From Tranzscheliella williamsii (Eukaryota > Basidiomycota > Ustilaginomycetes > Ustilaginales > Ustilaginaceae), in contig JALBYF010000001.1 of assembly GCA_023212725.1 (NCBI GenBank), positions 496,001 to 560,000 on the forward strand: 64,000 bases of DNA. The letters run 5' to 3'. Under the pieces are notes generated by a model. That model was not told the origin of the DNA and did not search any database. It saw only the letters and a list, made by a program, of their open reading frames with translations. Both the position numbers and the translations under genes were made by a program. Shown here piece by piece: positions 40,101 through 50,996 of the stretch. Every line of letters starts with the position of its first letter. Position 1 is the stretch's first letter.

Positions 40101-41863
40101 TCTATCGTCTATCTCGATCGGTACTTCTTGCGTCATCACACCCTTACATTGCTGTCGGGCCCTCCTCGTCCGGTACAGTGGTTGAGGTGGCTGAGGCGTT
40201 AAGTAAACAAGCGCGCCTACAGGCAATCGGATCTTTGAAAGAGGCCTTACGTCACGAACCAGGTAACGAGACTTACTGGCTGCTCCTTGGCAACCTCACC
40301 TTCAGCAGCTCGATCAAGCTCTCGCAGCACTCGTTTGTGCGCGCCATTGAAAACGCACCCAAATCTGCCGTAGCCTGGAGCAACCTTGGGCTGCTCTACC
40401 TTCAGCACGGGGATATTGAGCTTGCCAACGAGAGCTTCATAAAGGCGCAAACAGTCGATCCGGATTACGGCGCTGCTTGGGTCGGACAGGCTATGATTGC
40501 CAAGCACTTTGGCGACGAGCGTGTTTCGCGGACTTTGCTGGAGCACGCCGTCTCATTGACCGAAGGCAGTCTCGAGGAAGCAGACTACTCCCTCGCTAGT
40601 GCGGTGTTCGACTCTTTCCGTCAGGATCACGGCGGAGCGGCGGTCAATGCGACTGAGAACGGCGTCGCTGCTGCGGCAGGGGAGACAAGCTTGTTTGGAG
40701 CCTCGTTTGCGATGTCGGCGTATTTGGCCCACTCGCCTTCGGACGTCGATGCGCTCCACCTGTCGGCACTGCTGTGCGAGCGGCTCGGACAGAGGCGTCT
40801 AGCAATCGAACGGATCACCAAGGCTACAACGCTACTGGAAGAGCGATATGAGGCGACCGAGTCGGCCGTCTTGGCTCGACAGTATGCGGTAGCTCAGCTC
40901 AATCTCGGCCGAATCCGGACGGCGAGCCGCGATTTCGAGAGTGGCATGGAGGCCTTTGAGGCCGCCATCGGCCTGCTCGGTGGCGACGACAATGGCATGG
41001 ATGGCTCGGACGACGGCGAGCAAGACGGCGGCATCAGCACCCAGGCTTTGCATAACGCTAGATTGCAGGCGATGTTGGGACTGTCGCTCTGCCAGCACTT
41101 CACTGGCCGCACTTCTGACGCGATCGCAACGGTCCAGGACGCCATTTCGACCGCTCCGGCCGGGACTGGTAAGCTGGATTTGACATTGCAGCAAGCAAAG
41201 TTCCTATTCGCGGTCGACGATGGCGATCGGGTGGAGGAGGTGAGAGGCATGCTGCTGGAGAATGTGTCTTTGGCCGGTGCAGACGGCGCTGGGAAGGCGA
41301 CACACGTTCCCTCAGTTCTAGCGCTGGCGGTGCTGGGCCTTGCCAGCGGTGAGGAAGATCTGCTGGATGCGGCGGCCGGCGAGCTGGAGGCGTACCTGCA
41401 CGGTGCGGACGCTGCAGCCACCGACCTGCACGACGTGGTCCGCGTGCTGGTTGCTGTGAAGTCGGCGGCGCTCGACGACGGCCCGATGGAGGCGCTGGTG
41501 CTCATCCACGACGCCATCCAGACGCTCGCCGCCCGCCGGGCCAAGCACTACCCGGCGCTCTTCGCACTGCACCTCACCTATCTCGACCACGCGCTCCAGC
41601 TCGCCGCGGCCCGCTCCGAGCTGCCCGAGCACACGGTTTCGCAGGTGATCGCCTACGCCGCGCGCACCCAAGACCTCTTCCACGCTCACGCCCTCGCCCA
41701 CCCGCGCATCGAGGCCTCCCGTCCCCAGATGCATGCCCTCCTCGCCCGCATCAAGGCGCGCTTCCCTTCCGCCACAGACATCACCGCTTCCCCCCAGACC
41801 CTCGCCACACTCGCTATACTAGATGCGCCCTGGACCCTGGACGGACCCGTCACACAGGCCTAG
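37121..41863 (+). CDS. SKI3: Superkiller protein 3 (Ski3/TTC37), TPR scaffold of the Ski complex
   Basis: The product has 1580 residues from the ATG at 37121; the frame extends upstream only to a TTG. It is a tetratricopeptide array from end to end. The N-terminal pair reads KQSREALARKDWPAASEAASSVLEQECDNYNANVFLGLASLQQGQYDRSESAYLKATQ; central units include NAWAWKAIGNVEITKKRFEEAILAFQIALRTEPED and SAVAWSNLGLLYLQHGDIELANESF. Length and start match Ski3/TTC37, the scaffold that holds Ski2 helicase and Ski8 and feeds cytoplasmic mRNA into the exosome. No WD40 or helicase domain is present. The 3' end faces a zinc-cluster gene with a 130-bp tail-to-tail gap. Confidence 0.93.
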   Translation: MSSAYTKQKLKQSREALARKDWPAASEAASSVLEQECDNYNANVFLGLASLQQGQYDRSESAYLKATQDQPAQLLAWQGLQKFYEQRKSWDQLRSVLETLMDLHNVSGDATRCAETFQRLLALEREEGGRQSVIRALSLLLPDSKYYSTLSALEIPDQTQPEKTSTFETQMAIHSKSLDVLLEIVDLSEKWEADSIQKESEKRRIRLDGAKKGKEALISEVRLEVYSRSQLPSLYDQVLSHPNAEDELRVETESKLLRHRLGLLTSYPHHQKTNTTGTAAIDSQTQIKQEEAEKQLEEEKQKLRKIIVNLASGAVTIGLADELAWEIDLEWQPVKSLVELDFEKLRRFISLFPRSGRSKSFRAFLLFLRDSQYLEELKQQEERTDVERRQEETQEDLLNLSIDGLEECPSSVLSHRIAAVFYLLDKDYQSASDVSNSALHVLSRLESQSSADLTQTRLGISKTLLSAFVHLYPPQNHARASRLAESLLEDDRSDLDALLGKAYIEQYALRWQSAKDLFERVQAIAASQDLDSNRYRTERCLSLSPYPDQEASIEVAWCNVHLGSFEAAKNEMETILSQIDPVSYKGATAELRAKVWWRLGQCLWFMGSEFRSDPSHAFTSFITALRRNPAFAPAYTSLGLYYEDVINPPDLVRASKCFQKAFELDARENEAARRLAQGFAEEREWDLVDVVARRTIEGEGGAEALTGDKATATQASRRHLSQNAWAWKAIGNVEITKKRFEEAILAFQIALRTEPEDSICWQRLGEAYVLAGRHVAALKCFNKSLELIDASSSDEDGWQAQYSIADVHLQLGNHEAAIEIFSSILEKHGNELGVRIALANAFLLAARKEYASGYVERAEESANSAINQAAHVLLQEDKYLRSAWKIASDAAFHLSRFGVLRYGIAMKTLDSSSRGRLISLLALAKELGTDDKLPSISMVSHAKLSLLQTKDEAELVTPFQLLQASVYLYKLRVILNASDDKVAGSAWADLATSLYRLSRSVLLASSHPYIAVGPSSSGTVVEVAEALSKQARLQAIGSLKEALRHEPGNETYWLLLGNLTFSSSIKLSQHSFVRAIENAPKSAVAWSNLGLLYLQHGDIELANESFIKAQTVDPDYGAAWVGQAMIAKHFGDERVSRTLLEHAVSLTEGSLEEADYSLASAVFDSFRQDHGGAAVNATENGVAAAAGETSLFGASFAMSAYLAHSPSDVDALHLSALLCERLGQRRLAIERITKATTLLEERYEATESAVLARQYAVAQLNLGRIRTASRDFESGMEAFEAAIGLLGGDDNGMDGSDDGEQDGGISTQALHNARLQAMLGLSLCQHFTGRTSDAIATVQDAISTAPAGTGKLDLTLQQAKFLFAVDDGDRVEEVRGMLLENVSLAGADGAGKATHVPSVLALAVLGLASGEEDLLDAAAGELEAYLHGADAAATDLHDVVRVLVAVKSAALDDGPMEALVLIHDAIQTLAARRAKHYPALFALHLTYLDHALQLAAARSELPEHTVSQVIAYAARTQDLFHAHALAHPRIEASRPQMHALLARIKARFPSATDITASPQTLATLAILDAPWTLDGPVTQA

Positions 41864-41993
41864 AACGCCCATTGATCCTGTCTAGAGCACGGAGCGGCAC
41901 GCAATGTAATCTGCATTGACGCAATGCCATCACGCCCTTGGCAGCTGTCGACTGGGTACTGCACGGATGCACGGCGAGATAGTGCAAAGGGGT

Positions 41994-44544
41994 CTAAAAG
42001 GCAAAGACAACGCATCGGCCGGCAGACTTGACAAAGTCGAACCAGTCGAGGGTGTGGCCGGTGGCGTCCTGTTTGGCCCAGTAGTCGCGGATGACCTGGA
42101 TGTTGTCGCGGTTGGCGCGTTCGAGGCCAAGCGACTCGAGATGGTGGATGCAGAACTGGCGGTCCTGGCGCGTGAGGGCGATGGTGGAGCAGAGGAACCA
42201 GACGGTGCACATTTCCCAGCTGGCGACGTCGAGCCACATCTGGAACGGCTGCGGGCCGTCGTCGTCGGCGGCCGAGCTGCGGTCGGAGGCGGCATCGTCG
42301 GTGTCGATCGCGTCGAAGCTGGCGGCGGCGTTCAACTGTGCGTCCGGGTGATTGGCGTCGCGCAAGCCCTGGGTCGGATCGTCCATCGAGCGCAGGCCGC
42401 CGACATAGTTGCTGGGCGCGGGCTTGGCCGCGCTGGCCGGAGAGGAGCTGCGAAAGTGTCCAGGATGCATCGAGGAGGCAGCCGGCGCGTGCGAGGGCAA
42501 GGACTGGATCTTCATCATCTTGGCCAGGCGGATGATCTCGTGGAGGATGTCTTGCAGTTCCGGCTGCAGCGCCCCGCGTCGGTGCACAGCCTGCAACAGA
42601 TACAGCCGTGCCGCTTGGCGCCAGATCTCCTGCAGCGCAAAGGCCCGAACACGCAGCGAGGAGGACGTGTTCGGATCAGACCACGCCGGCAGTGTCAGTA
42701 CCTTGCGTTCGATGCCGCGTGACCGCGTTGCAACTTCTTCGTCCGACGGCCGCGAAGGTCGCTCCACCAGGCTGCTGATAGGTCCCCACATGTCAGCCGC
42801 CAGGTCCGAGATCAACTTGAAACAGGTGAGCAGCTCGAGCGATAGCAGTGAGACTTTGCCGAAGAAGGGTTCCTGCCCCAGCTCCACCAGTCGGATCCGC
42901 TGCGGAGCCTGGCCTGCTGCGTCGACCGAAGTGAGTGGCACATGTGTTCTCCTACCTCTTTCACAGCAGGTGTCTAAGATATCGGTGTAGACCGCTGTCT
43001 GCAGCATGACGGACATGAGTGACCCTTTCTTTTCTTCTGCCACCATCTGCTCTAGATCGATCCCGCATCGTTGGATGACCATGCCCAACTCTCCTGTCAG
43101 CTGACGCGCGCGTTCGGCACCGGCAAAACAGAGGCAGCCCCAGCGTAGATTGATGACGGCGCAAAGCTCTTGTTCCGAGGTCAGCTCCTCCCTACTGCGT
43201 GAAAGTTCTGCCTGGGCAATATCGAACCAGAGCTCGACTGCGTATTCTTTCACTTTCCGCCCTCGGAAAGCATCTCGGGAAGGATCGTCCATCTCATTGA
43301 TATCGTCCTCGACTGTTGCTATCTTTCCCCTGAAATTGCGACCGGAACTGGAGGTGCTCGAAGATGGCTTGGCAGCGCCATTGCGGCTGCCCGTGTGCTT
43401 GCTGCTTTCCTCGCCGTGGCTGCGTGAAGGACGGTCTGTCTTTGGTCTGTCTGCGGGATTCGCCTCTTCGTCGCCGGTTGCGTCGTCGTCGGAGGCATCT
43501 TCTGGCTCGCCGTCGTCGGCCGCGCTCTGTTCGGGGATGGTTTCTGAAAACATGTGCATAATGGTGCGTGACATGGAGTTGCGGTCCGATCCAGCGGATT
43601 GCTGGTCCTTGAAGCCTTCCGATGCCAATGTGGTCCAATTCGTTGGCGTTGCTTGGTTCAGCGCCTGGGACGATGTTGTGGCGGTTTTGTAGGCCTGCTT
43701 GCGAACGCGTTGTACCAGCTCGTGGTAAGCCAGACAGACTACCACCACAGAGGCCCGGCAGGCTTTATTTGACCGTATGACACTCATTAGATGATCCACC
43801 GCGGCCTGACGACGTTTCTTGGACAACATGAGGAGCGTCGCATGCCAGAAGCGCTCGTAGATCGGGCTATACTTGCTAAGCAACGACTCTATCGCGTCTG
43901 AGTCGAGCAGCTTGCGGTATCTATGCGACACTTTGGAAGGGTTCGGAGGCTTGAATGAGGAGGATGGGGAAGAGTTTGTCGTATGATCTGGCTGGCTAGA
44001 GGCGCCACTCGTCTGCGTGTACTGGGTATGGGAGCGGTGGGACGTGCTGCCGCTGGAGCTGGGGGTCTTGCGCACGCCGTTTGGAGAAGAATCTGCAAGA
44101 GGAGCCGAGGGAGTGAGCTCCGATGATTGAGGCGCGGAAGAGGAGGCATCGTTGCCGATCAGAGGATCGGTAAGACTCATAAGCTCATTGACAAAGTCAT
44201 CGAGCATCATGTTGTCCATACTGGTAGGGTATCCCTGGTTGTATTGCATAGCTGAGGAGGGTGGGCCAATTTGCGAGGTAGCTGGGTTGAAGAGACTGAA
44301 CAAGAGGCTCATGTCGACGGCCGGCGGCTGTGGATTGATAGAGGCGGGGTGGGGAATGGAGCCGGCTCCGATGTCCATGGCGCCGCTGTTGTTGCTGCCG
44401 GATGGCCATATATTAGGGCGATTGTATCTGACAGCGGATCTGTTGAGCGCAGCCGTATTCTGGTTCATCCAAGCAAGGTGTCCGGCCAGGGCGGGATTCT
44501 GTAGACTCTGGAAGTTGCCGGCTGCAATGTTCTGTTGCTGCTGC

Positions 44545-44576
<32 letters not shown>

Positions 44577-45062
44577 GTGCTGTTGCCCTTGTTGCTGTTG
44601 CTGCTGCTGTTGCATCATGGGAAAGTGGGATGACGTGGTCCACGCCGGCGTTGGCTCAAGGGTAGCAGCTGGGGGACGTGCGAAGCTGGGCGCGCTAGAT
44701 AAGGCGGGAGGGGCAGCAAAAGACGAAGAAGTACGGACACTTCTGGAGGAGAGCTTGACGTTGTTTGCCGATACGCTGGCGGATGGGCTAGGGTAAGGGG
44801 AGGTTCTGGCTGACGGCGGTTTGGGAAGAGTGTTGGCAGAGCTGAGTTCGCAGCTGATGCCACGATCGGAGCAGCGCGCACAAGACATGCTGCCATTGGA
44901 ACGGACACGAAAGTCCTCGTCGCACTTCTTGCGACGCTGTTTGCAGGTCAGGCAACCATTCCGAGATCTCACCTCGCCGGCCTTCCTTGTGCGCGGCGGA
45001 GGCGAGCCTCTCGTGCGCGGTGGAGGTGAGCTGGACTCAGCTTCCGGTGGCTTGGAAGACAT
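41994..45062 (-). CDS. Zn2Cys6 transcription factor with long polyglutamine tract
   Basis: The product has 1022 residues from the ATG at 45062; the frame extends upstream only to a GTG. Residues 37-72 hold the zinc cluster C-x2-C-x6-C-x13-C-x2-C-x6-C (GCLTCKQRRKKC, then CARCSDRGISC). A Ser/Pro-rich linker and a polyglutamine run of more than 25 Gln, interrupted by Gly-Gln-Gln-His, follow at about residues 150-177. The C-terminal 600 residues are helical with scattered acidic stretches, like the fungal_trans_2-type effector region. The last 60 residues (DRQFCIHHLESLGLERANRDNI, then TLDWFDFVKSAG) look conserved. Target genes are unknown; the divergent neighbour is a mitochondrial phosphate carrier, with 820 bp between the two ATGs. 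Confidence 0.9.
44532..44613 (-). repeat. CAG/CAA trinucleotide tract encoding polyglutamine
   Basis: An interrupted run of CAG and CAA codons, visible as CTG/TTG on the plus strand, encodes the polyglutamine segment of the zinc-cluster protein. Mixing of the two codons would reduce slippage. Confidence 0.9.
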
Positions 45063-45882
45063 GATGGGTGAGACTGTGCGCTGATCTCTGAATGGAGCTT
45101 GTCGAACAACTTTGGCTTCCGTTTCGTCTGCTACTGAGCTTGTCACGGTTGATCGGCGCTGACAATCCAGCTCTAGGTTCTAGGTAGCGCGCTCAAGACG
45201 AGCAAGAGGCGAGTCCAGACGATCCGCGCTAGGCCCTTACCCTATGAGTAGGCTGGCAAACCTGGTTTGGTAGGCTGGCAACTTGGCTGTGCCTTCCGAA
45301 AGACCCTTTGTCGCCCGCAGAAGCGTCCGTCTCGGATTGCGGGGGACTTTCGCCCGTCTCTTTAATTGCTGTTAAAGTCGCGAGCTCATAAACGAATGTG
45401 AGATTGACAACAGTCCATACCCCGATGCCATGTTCGCAATCGCGATATACCGTATAGTAGCGCGGATATCGGACGCGATGTACGACAACGTCATCGTGGA
45501 GATTGTGGTGCATGATCCGCTTGCAAGGCGACTCGACCAGTCATCACCACCGGCGGATGCGCGAGTGCATCACAGAATTCCTGCTGTCAGCGGTCAGCAA
45601 GGCCCATCCTCGGGCCGCTCCTGCCGCTTCTGCCTGCCAGCCCAGGCCCGGCAATCGCTTTGGCACTCCGCTCACCGAACCATGATTCCTGATACATCGT
45701 CCCAGTTGATTGCCTGCTTCGAGCATCGGTTCGTGCTACCGCTTTAGCTCACCCCATCACGAATATAAGCACTCTTGCTCAACCTTCGAGCTGGCTCCCG
45801 TTTCTGCTCCCCGTCCCACCTCTGCTCCGCGCCCGAATCACATTGCTCGTTGCGCCCGTTTCGCTGGTCACCTATCGTAGAC
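45063..45882. other. Divergent spacer between the polyQ regulator and the phosphate carrier
   Basis: This 820-bp stretch contains a TATA-like element at 45764-45769 for the carrier gene. A 105-codon frame at 45430-45747 has no recognisable domain and is not called. Confidence 0.55.
45764..45769 (+). promoter_or_regulatory. TATA-like element of the phosphate carrier gene
   Basis: TATAAG lies 119 bp above the ATG at 45883 and is followed by a pyrimidine-rich leader. Confidence 0.4.
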
Positions 45883-46995
45883 ATGGCGACGCCCACTACT
45901 GCGGGATCTCGCGATTCCAACCAGCCGCCCATTTCAGAGCGAGAGGTCAAGGCTCGGTTGGGGATGAACCAGGATACTTCCACTATCTCTGCTGGCTCTA
46001 CTGGCTCTACTGGCTCTGCTGGCTTTGCTGGTTCTGCTGGCGGTGCCACGAGGTCGACTAGCGCTTTGACGCCCTCCTTCAGCGTTGGAGACTATGCGAG
46101 ATTCTTTGCCTCGGGCGCCATCTGCGCAACTTTGACCCATGGTGCCATGACGCCGATCGATGTGGTCAAAACCCGCATTCAGCTGGAACCCAAAGGAACC
46201 AAGGAAAGCATGCTGTCGATGGGTCGAAAGATCATTGCTTCGGAGGGCCCAGCCGGCCTCCTTACTGGCTTTGGCCCAACGGCAGTTGGCTACCTGATCC
46301 AGGGCGGCGCTAAGTTCGCAGGCTACGAGTTTTTCAAGAAGAAGGGTGTCGATTTTGCCGGCAGCGAGGAGAGTGCGCAAAAGTACAGGCAGGTGATCTA
46401 CCTTGGCGGAGCCAGTGCTGCCGAGCTGATCGCCACCACCCTGCTTACGCCCTTGGAAGCAGCGCGCATTCGCATGGTCTCCCAGCGAGGCTATGCCAAG
46501 GGGCTCGTCTCGGCCATTTCTCGCATGGGCGCTGAGGAGGGTATTGCTGGCTTCTATGCTGGCTATGCACCCATCCTCTGCAAACAAATCCCGTATGCCA
46601 TCGGGCAGTTTGTCACCAACGAATGGGCGCACACTGTGGTGGACTCTGCTACCTCCAAGGAGGATCGTGCAAAGTGGGGCAAGGCAGGTCAGGTCACCAT
46701 CCAGCTCGGCTGCGGTATGGTTGCCGGTGTCGCTGCTGCCGTCCTCTCTCACCCGGCCGACACGCTGCTCAGCAAGATCAACAAGGGCGGCGGAGGCAAG
46801 GGCAGTGCCATGACCAAGCTCGTTCGTCTCGCCCGCGAGACCGGCCCGATTGGCATCTGGGCCGGCCTGGGCACAAGGGTACTCATGACCGCCTTCTTGG
46901 TCAGCGGCCAGTTCTTGCTCTATGCCCAGGTCGGCGAACTGATCGGCAAGCCCCCCGGCATCGAAATTCGCTCGGACAGCGAAAAGAAGCAGTAG
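45883..46995 (+). CDS. MIR1: Mitochondrial phosphate carrier (Mir1-type)
   Basis: The 370-residue inner-membrane carrier begins at the ATG at 45883 (ACATGG); the frame extends upstream only to a TTG. It imports inorganic phosphate with protons for ATP synthesis. Three mitochondrial-carrier signatures are present: TPIDVVKTRIQLEPK, TPLEAARIRMVSQ and HPADTLLSKINK. The segments LLTGFGPTAVGYLIQGGAKFAGYEFFKK and PILCKQIPYAIGQF match Mir1/SLC25A3 phosphate carriers rather than other SLC25 members. The N-terminal extension of about 60 residues contains a GSTGSTGSAGFAGSAGG run built on GGCTCT repeats, unusual for this family. The yeast paralogue Pic2 is an alternative assignment. Confidence 0.94.
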   Translation: MATPTTAGSRDSNQPPISEREVKARLGMNQDTSTISAGSTGSTGSAGFAGSAGGATRSTSALTPSFSVGDYARFFASGAICATLTHGAMTPIDVVKTRIQLEPKGTKESMLSMGRKIIASEGPAGLLTGFGPTAVGYLIQGGAKFAGYEFFKKKGVDFAGSEESAQKYRQVIYLGGASAAELIATTLLTPLEAARIRMVSQRGYAKGLVSAISRMGAEEGIAGFYAGYAPILCKQIPYAIGQFVTNEWAHTVVDSATSKEDRAKWGKAGQVTIQLGCGMVAGVAAAVLSHPADTLLSKINKGGGGKGSAMTKLVRLARETGPIGIWAGLGTRVLMTAFLVSGQFLLYAQVGELIGKPPGIEIRSDSEKKQ

Positions 46996-47518
46996 CATCC
47001 GCAGCCCTTCCCATCTCATGTCATCAACCTATTGACAATCAACCCGCTTCCCTCTACCTCGTTCCGTTGTTGTGGCCTCTTGCCCGTCGCTACTCGGCGG
47101 CAGGTGTTCTGTTGTACACTAGCCTCTTTAGAATCGTCAAAAGCTCTTCACACCGAAAAGACTGGCGCGCATCGATTGATACACAACATCGTGCGAATAC
47201 ACAGGTTGATGTGAGAAGCTGAAGAGTATCCTCCCTTAGTAGACTGTGTAGTTTGCTTGCTGTTGTCACTCAACGCTCACCTCATCTACGACTGCAGAGC
47301 ATCGGAGCAACAAGGGTCTTGTTCGCAAGGGACGGAAAGGTTCTCATTCTGTTCCCACTTTCAGAGCGGACATTTTTGAGTGGTCCGCCCAAATTGATTG
47401 ATACTTCTAAATCTTTCTGGCGGGAGCTCGGATCAGCTCGACGAGGGACCTTCTTCATAACTGTTGGCCAAGAACGCGCTATGGGCAGCCCTCCGTCCGT
47501 CTTAGTTGTCATGCGGTA
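46996..47518. other. Spacer between MIR1 and MCD4
   Basis: Both genes are on the plus strand. This 523-bp stretch holds the carrier 3' flank and Mcd4 promoter; nothing else is recognisable. Confidence 0.55.
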
Positions 47519-50500
47519 ATGAAGGACGCTACCATTTCTGACGACTCGCAGCCGTCTCCGGTCGCTGTCGAGCCGCCGAGCCGGGCCAACGGAGGGCGAA
47601 CGACGGTACCTCGACGAAACAGGAGGATCTCGCCGGCACGCTTCCTGATCCTCAGCCTCATATTCCACATTGTCTACATCTCTTCGATCTTCGACATCTA
47701 TTTTACCTCCCCAGTCGTCCACCCAGAGCCTCGTTTCAGCGTTCGCAGCACTGTCGAGGCAGACCAGGATCCGCATGGATTCGAACCGCCCGCCAGACGA
47801 CTCGTGCTCATCGTTGGAGATGGGCTCCGCGCCGATACACTCTTTCGGCTGCACGAATCAGAGCGACTTCCATCGTGGGCTTCGGTAGACCACGTCACGT
47901 TCTCTTCCAGCGGTACGGGACCCGGCTGGCACGAGTTCTCCGCGGATCCGCTTGGCACACCCCACCCGTTTCAGCAGGCGCTAGATGCCGACCGGTCCCG
48001 TGGAACGGATGCCCACCGAGTACCGGAACGCGCCTTCGCGGCGCCTTTTCTTCGCTCCAAGGCTCAACATAGCGGCGTATGGGGCATCAGCCATACGCGT
48101 GTACCTACCGAGAGCCGGCCCGGCCACGTCGCCATGATCGCTGGCATGTACGAAGACGTCAGCGCAGTTACCAAAGGCTGGAAGCTCAATCCGATCGCTT
48201 TTGACTCCATCTTGAACCAGTCTTCCCACTCTTTCGCCTTCGGTTCGCCAGATATCGTTCCCATGTTCGCCGCTGGCGCTGCTGCGGAGCGAATCGACAT
48301 GTGGACGTATAGGGAGGAGGACGAGGATTTCACCAAGGATGCTTCGCAGCTCGACCTGTGGGTACTCGACCGTGTCAAAGAACTCTTCAATTCCGCAGAG
48401 CTGGACACCAAGAGGCAAGAACAGATGCAGCAGCAAGGCACCGTCTTTTTCCTGCACTTGCTTGGACTGGACACCACTGGCCATGCCTTCCGTCCCATGT
48501 CACCGGAGTACGTCGGTAATACCATCGTGGTCGATGCCATCGCACGAGAGGTCGAGAAGCTGATGGATGATGTCTACGGTCATGATGGTCGCACGGCTTA
48601 CATCTTCACTGCCGATCACGGCATGAGCCAGAAAGGCAATCATGGAGACGGCGACCCAGACAACACGAGAACACCGATTGTCGCCTGGGGCGCCGGCGTA
48701 AGGAAGCCGAAAGTCTCAACACCAGAGGAGCGGCAACGACGCAAGGCGCAAGTATCCAAAGATCCCTACTACGAGAACTGGCACTTGGACGACCTAGCTC
48801 GCGTCGATATGGATCAGGCGGATATCACGCCGTTGATGGCCACACTCCTTGGCGTGCCTGTCCCAGCTAATTCGCAAGGTCGACTAAGGGAAGAGGTAGT
48901 CGACTTGCCGCCGCAACACAAAGCCCGCGCTCTGCTCGCCAATGCACAGCAGGTGCTGGCCACCTATCGGGTCAAGCATAGCGATCGTTCCCGTCGGATG
49001 CTACGCTTTGTGCCCTTCTCCTCCCTCTCGCAGGACGCCATGGAAGCGCAACCTGGCTCCAACAGAATCATGCGCATCAGGGGTCTCATTGACGCTGGAC
49101 AGTACGAATCGGCCATAGCTGAAAGCAACGAGCTGATCAGCGCCGCTTTGCAAGGTGCACAGTACCTACAGACCTACGACTGGCTGCTGCTTTGCTCCAT
49201 TGTCACCATCGGCTATCTCGGCTCGATTGCCTACTCTTTTGTCTTTCTGCTGCGGACCTACATGCTTCCTGAACAGGTCCTTGCCGCTGTCGCGGACAAG
49301 CACCAGTTCGCCAAAGCCAAAAAGCTCAAGTTCATCATTGCTCCGATCTCCGGCGTGACGTTTGCCATCTTTGCAGCACAAGAGATGCCTTTCTCCTACT
49401 ATCTCTACGCTGGGCTAGCCTTTTTTTTCTGGGGACGGGTAGTGGACGAATTGGGTCTCTTCACTGCTGCCTTGCAGTTCTACGGCGTCAAGTCACCGAG
49501 TAGACAGTGGTGGATGGATATGCTTCTAGGCATAGTCGCACCGCTCGCGCTCTTGGAGCTGATGGCGGTCGGGTATCTGCACCGCGCAGCCTGGTTTGTT
49601 GGATTCATCGCTATCGGCTTTGCCTGGCCGGCGATCTCTCTGGACGCAGACTTCAAAGCGGGGAACGAAGGCCTGCTACTGCTGTGGGGCATCACGTGCC
49701 TAGCCACCGGCATGTTTACGATTTCGGATGTCGACAAAGAAGAGAGCATATGGCTCCTGATGCTCAGCGCCCTTGTATTCGCCGCTGCGGCGTTGGTCAT
49801 CCTCTCCTGGCCGGATCTCTTTTTTCCGGCAGCTATAAGGCCGAGCGGTCAAGCGGGGGCGCTGCAAAAGACCGAATTGGCTGCTCGGGCAGCCCACTTG
49901 TGTCATACACTCTACACGCTCAAGGTACAGCTGGTGGTTCTTGTCATCACGGCTGTGACTACCGCCATCTCGTCACGGTCGCTGCAGCTGAAACAAGGGC
50001 TGCCACTGGTAACGCAGGCTCTAGCCTGGATCTGTCTACTATTTTCATTCGTATTCCCTTTCGTCTATGGTTTCCGACGTCCTCAACGACTCTCTGAACT
50101 AGCTTCCGTGTCGAGCCCTGCTTCTGATACCGCGATTCGACAGCCGCAGAACCAGCGACTGGCCATCGTCATTTTCGCCTTCGCACCCATCTTTGTGCTG
50201 CTCTCCCTCCGCGACGAGGCGCTCTTCTTTGCCTTCTACACTGCCAATCTCCTGATTTGGGCGAAACTGGAAGGATCTTTGCACGAACAGCACGTCTCCC
50301 CCAACCTCGCACATCAAGATCGAGCCGCACGGTTGTGTCAGCCTCGCCATCTCCGCATCAGTCTTTTCTTCCTGTTTTTCCTCCATGTCGGCTTCTTTGG
50401 GACAGGTAAGTTTCCGACAGCGAGCTGCGCATTTATTGACTCTGATGTGCCTTGATACTGACCCAACCTTGCACCTGCGCCCGCAACCTAAACTCTTTTT

Positions 50501-50996
50501 GCGTCGAAACCATTTTGCAGGCAACGTTGCCTCTATTTCGTCTTTCTATCTTTCGCCGGTCTATCGGCTCGTGCCGATCTTCAGCCCTTTCCTAATGGCA
50601 GCGCTGTTGCTGGTAAAGATTTTAGTGCCGTTTCTCATCCTCAATGCGGTCTTCCAAGCTCTCTGTGCTAGTGCTCCGAATCGGGAAGCCGTGCAGCTGT
50701 CCACGGGCGGCTCAGCATCGACGCGGCGCACGTACGATGCTGCGACCGATCGCGGAATGAAGCTGCTCGGAAGCACCGCTCCTGGCGGACTCGGCCTTGG
50801 AACGAGCTTGAGCTTGGTTTTCGGCGCCTGCGTTGCTGCCGATGTGCTAGCGCTCCACTTTCTCTATGCGGTCAAGAGCGAAGGGAGCTGGCTCGAGATC
50901 GGCCAGACTATCACGCATTTTGTAATGGCCAATCTGCTCCAGATCTTCATGCTCGGCTTGGCCGCCGTAAGCTCTACCATACTGGGCGCAGACTAG
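47519..50996 (+). CDS. MCD4: GPI ethanolamine phosphate transferase 1 (Mcd4/PIG-N), two exons
   Basis: Exon 1 runs 47519-50405 and exon 2 50521-50996. The 115-bp intron has donor GTAAGT and acceptor TTTTGCAG. Splicing gives 1120 residues with a junction reading [25 protein letters not shown]. Mcd4 adds ethanolamine phosphate to the first mannose of GPI anchors in the ER. Residues about 45-65 form the first membrane segment. The luminal alkaline-phosphatase-fold domain has LVLIVGDGLRADTLF, a metal-binding and nucleophile region, then HTRVPTESRPGHVAMIAGMYED, LLGLDTTGHAFRP and FTADHGMSQKGNHGDGD, which carry the other metal ligands. The C-terminal half has a PigN-type run of about 12 membrane segments. 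The last exon is easily missed because the unspliced frame ends at 50455. Confidence 0.96.

Noticed and set aside
45430..45747. Plus-strand frame of 105 codons in the divergent spacer before the phosphate carrier
   Set aside because: Short, no domain or signal peptide, and located in a promoter region.
45934..47019. Minus-strand frame of 361 codons opposite the phosphate carrier
   Set aside because: Antisense shadow; the sense strand gives a full carrier with three signatures.
47778..47788. tRNA B-box-like sequence (reverse complement of GGTTCGAATCC)
   Set aside because: Lies inside the conserved Mcd4 coding sequence with no matching A box or cloverleaf.
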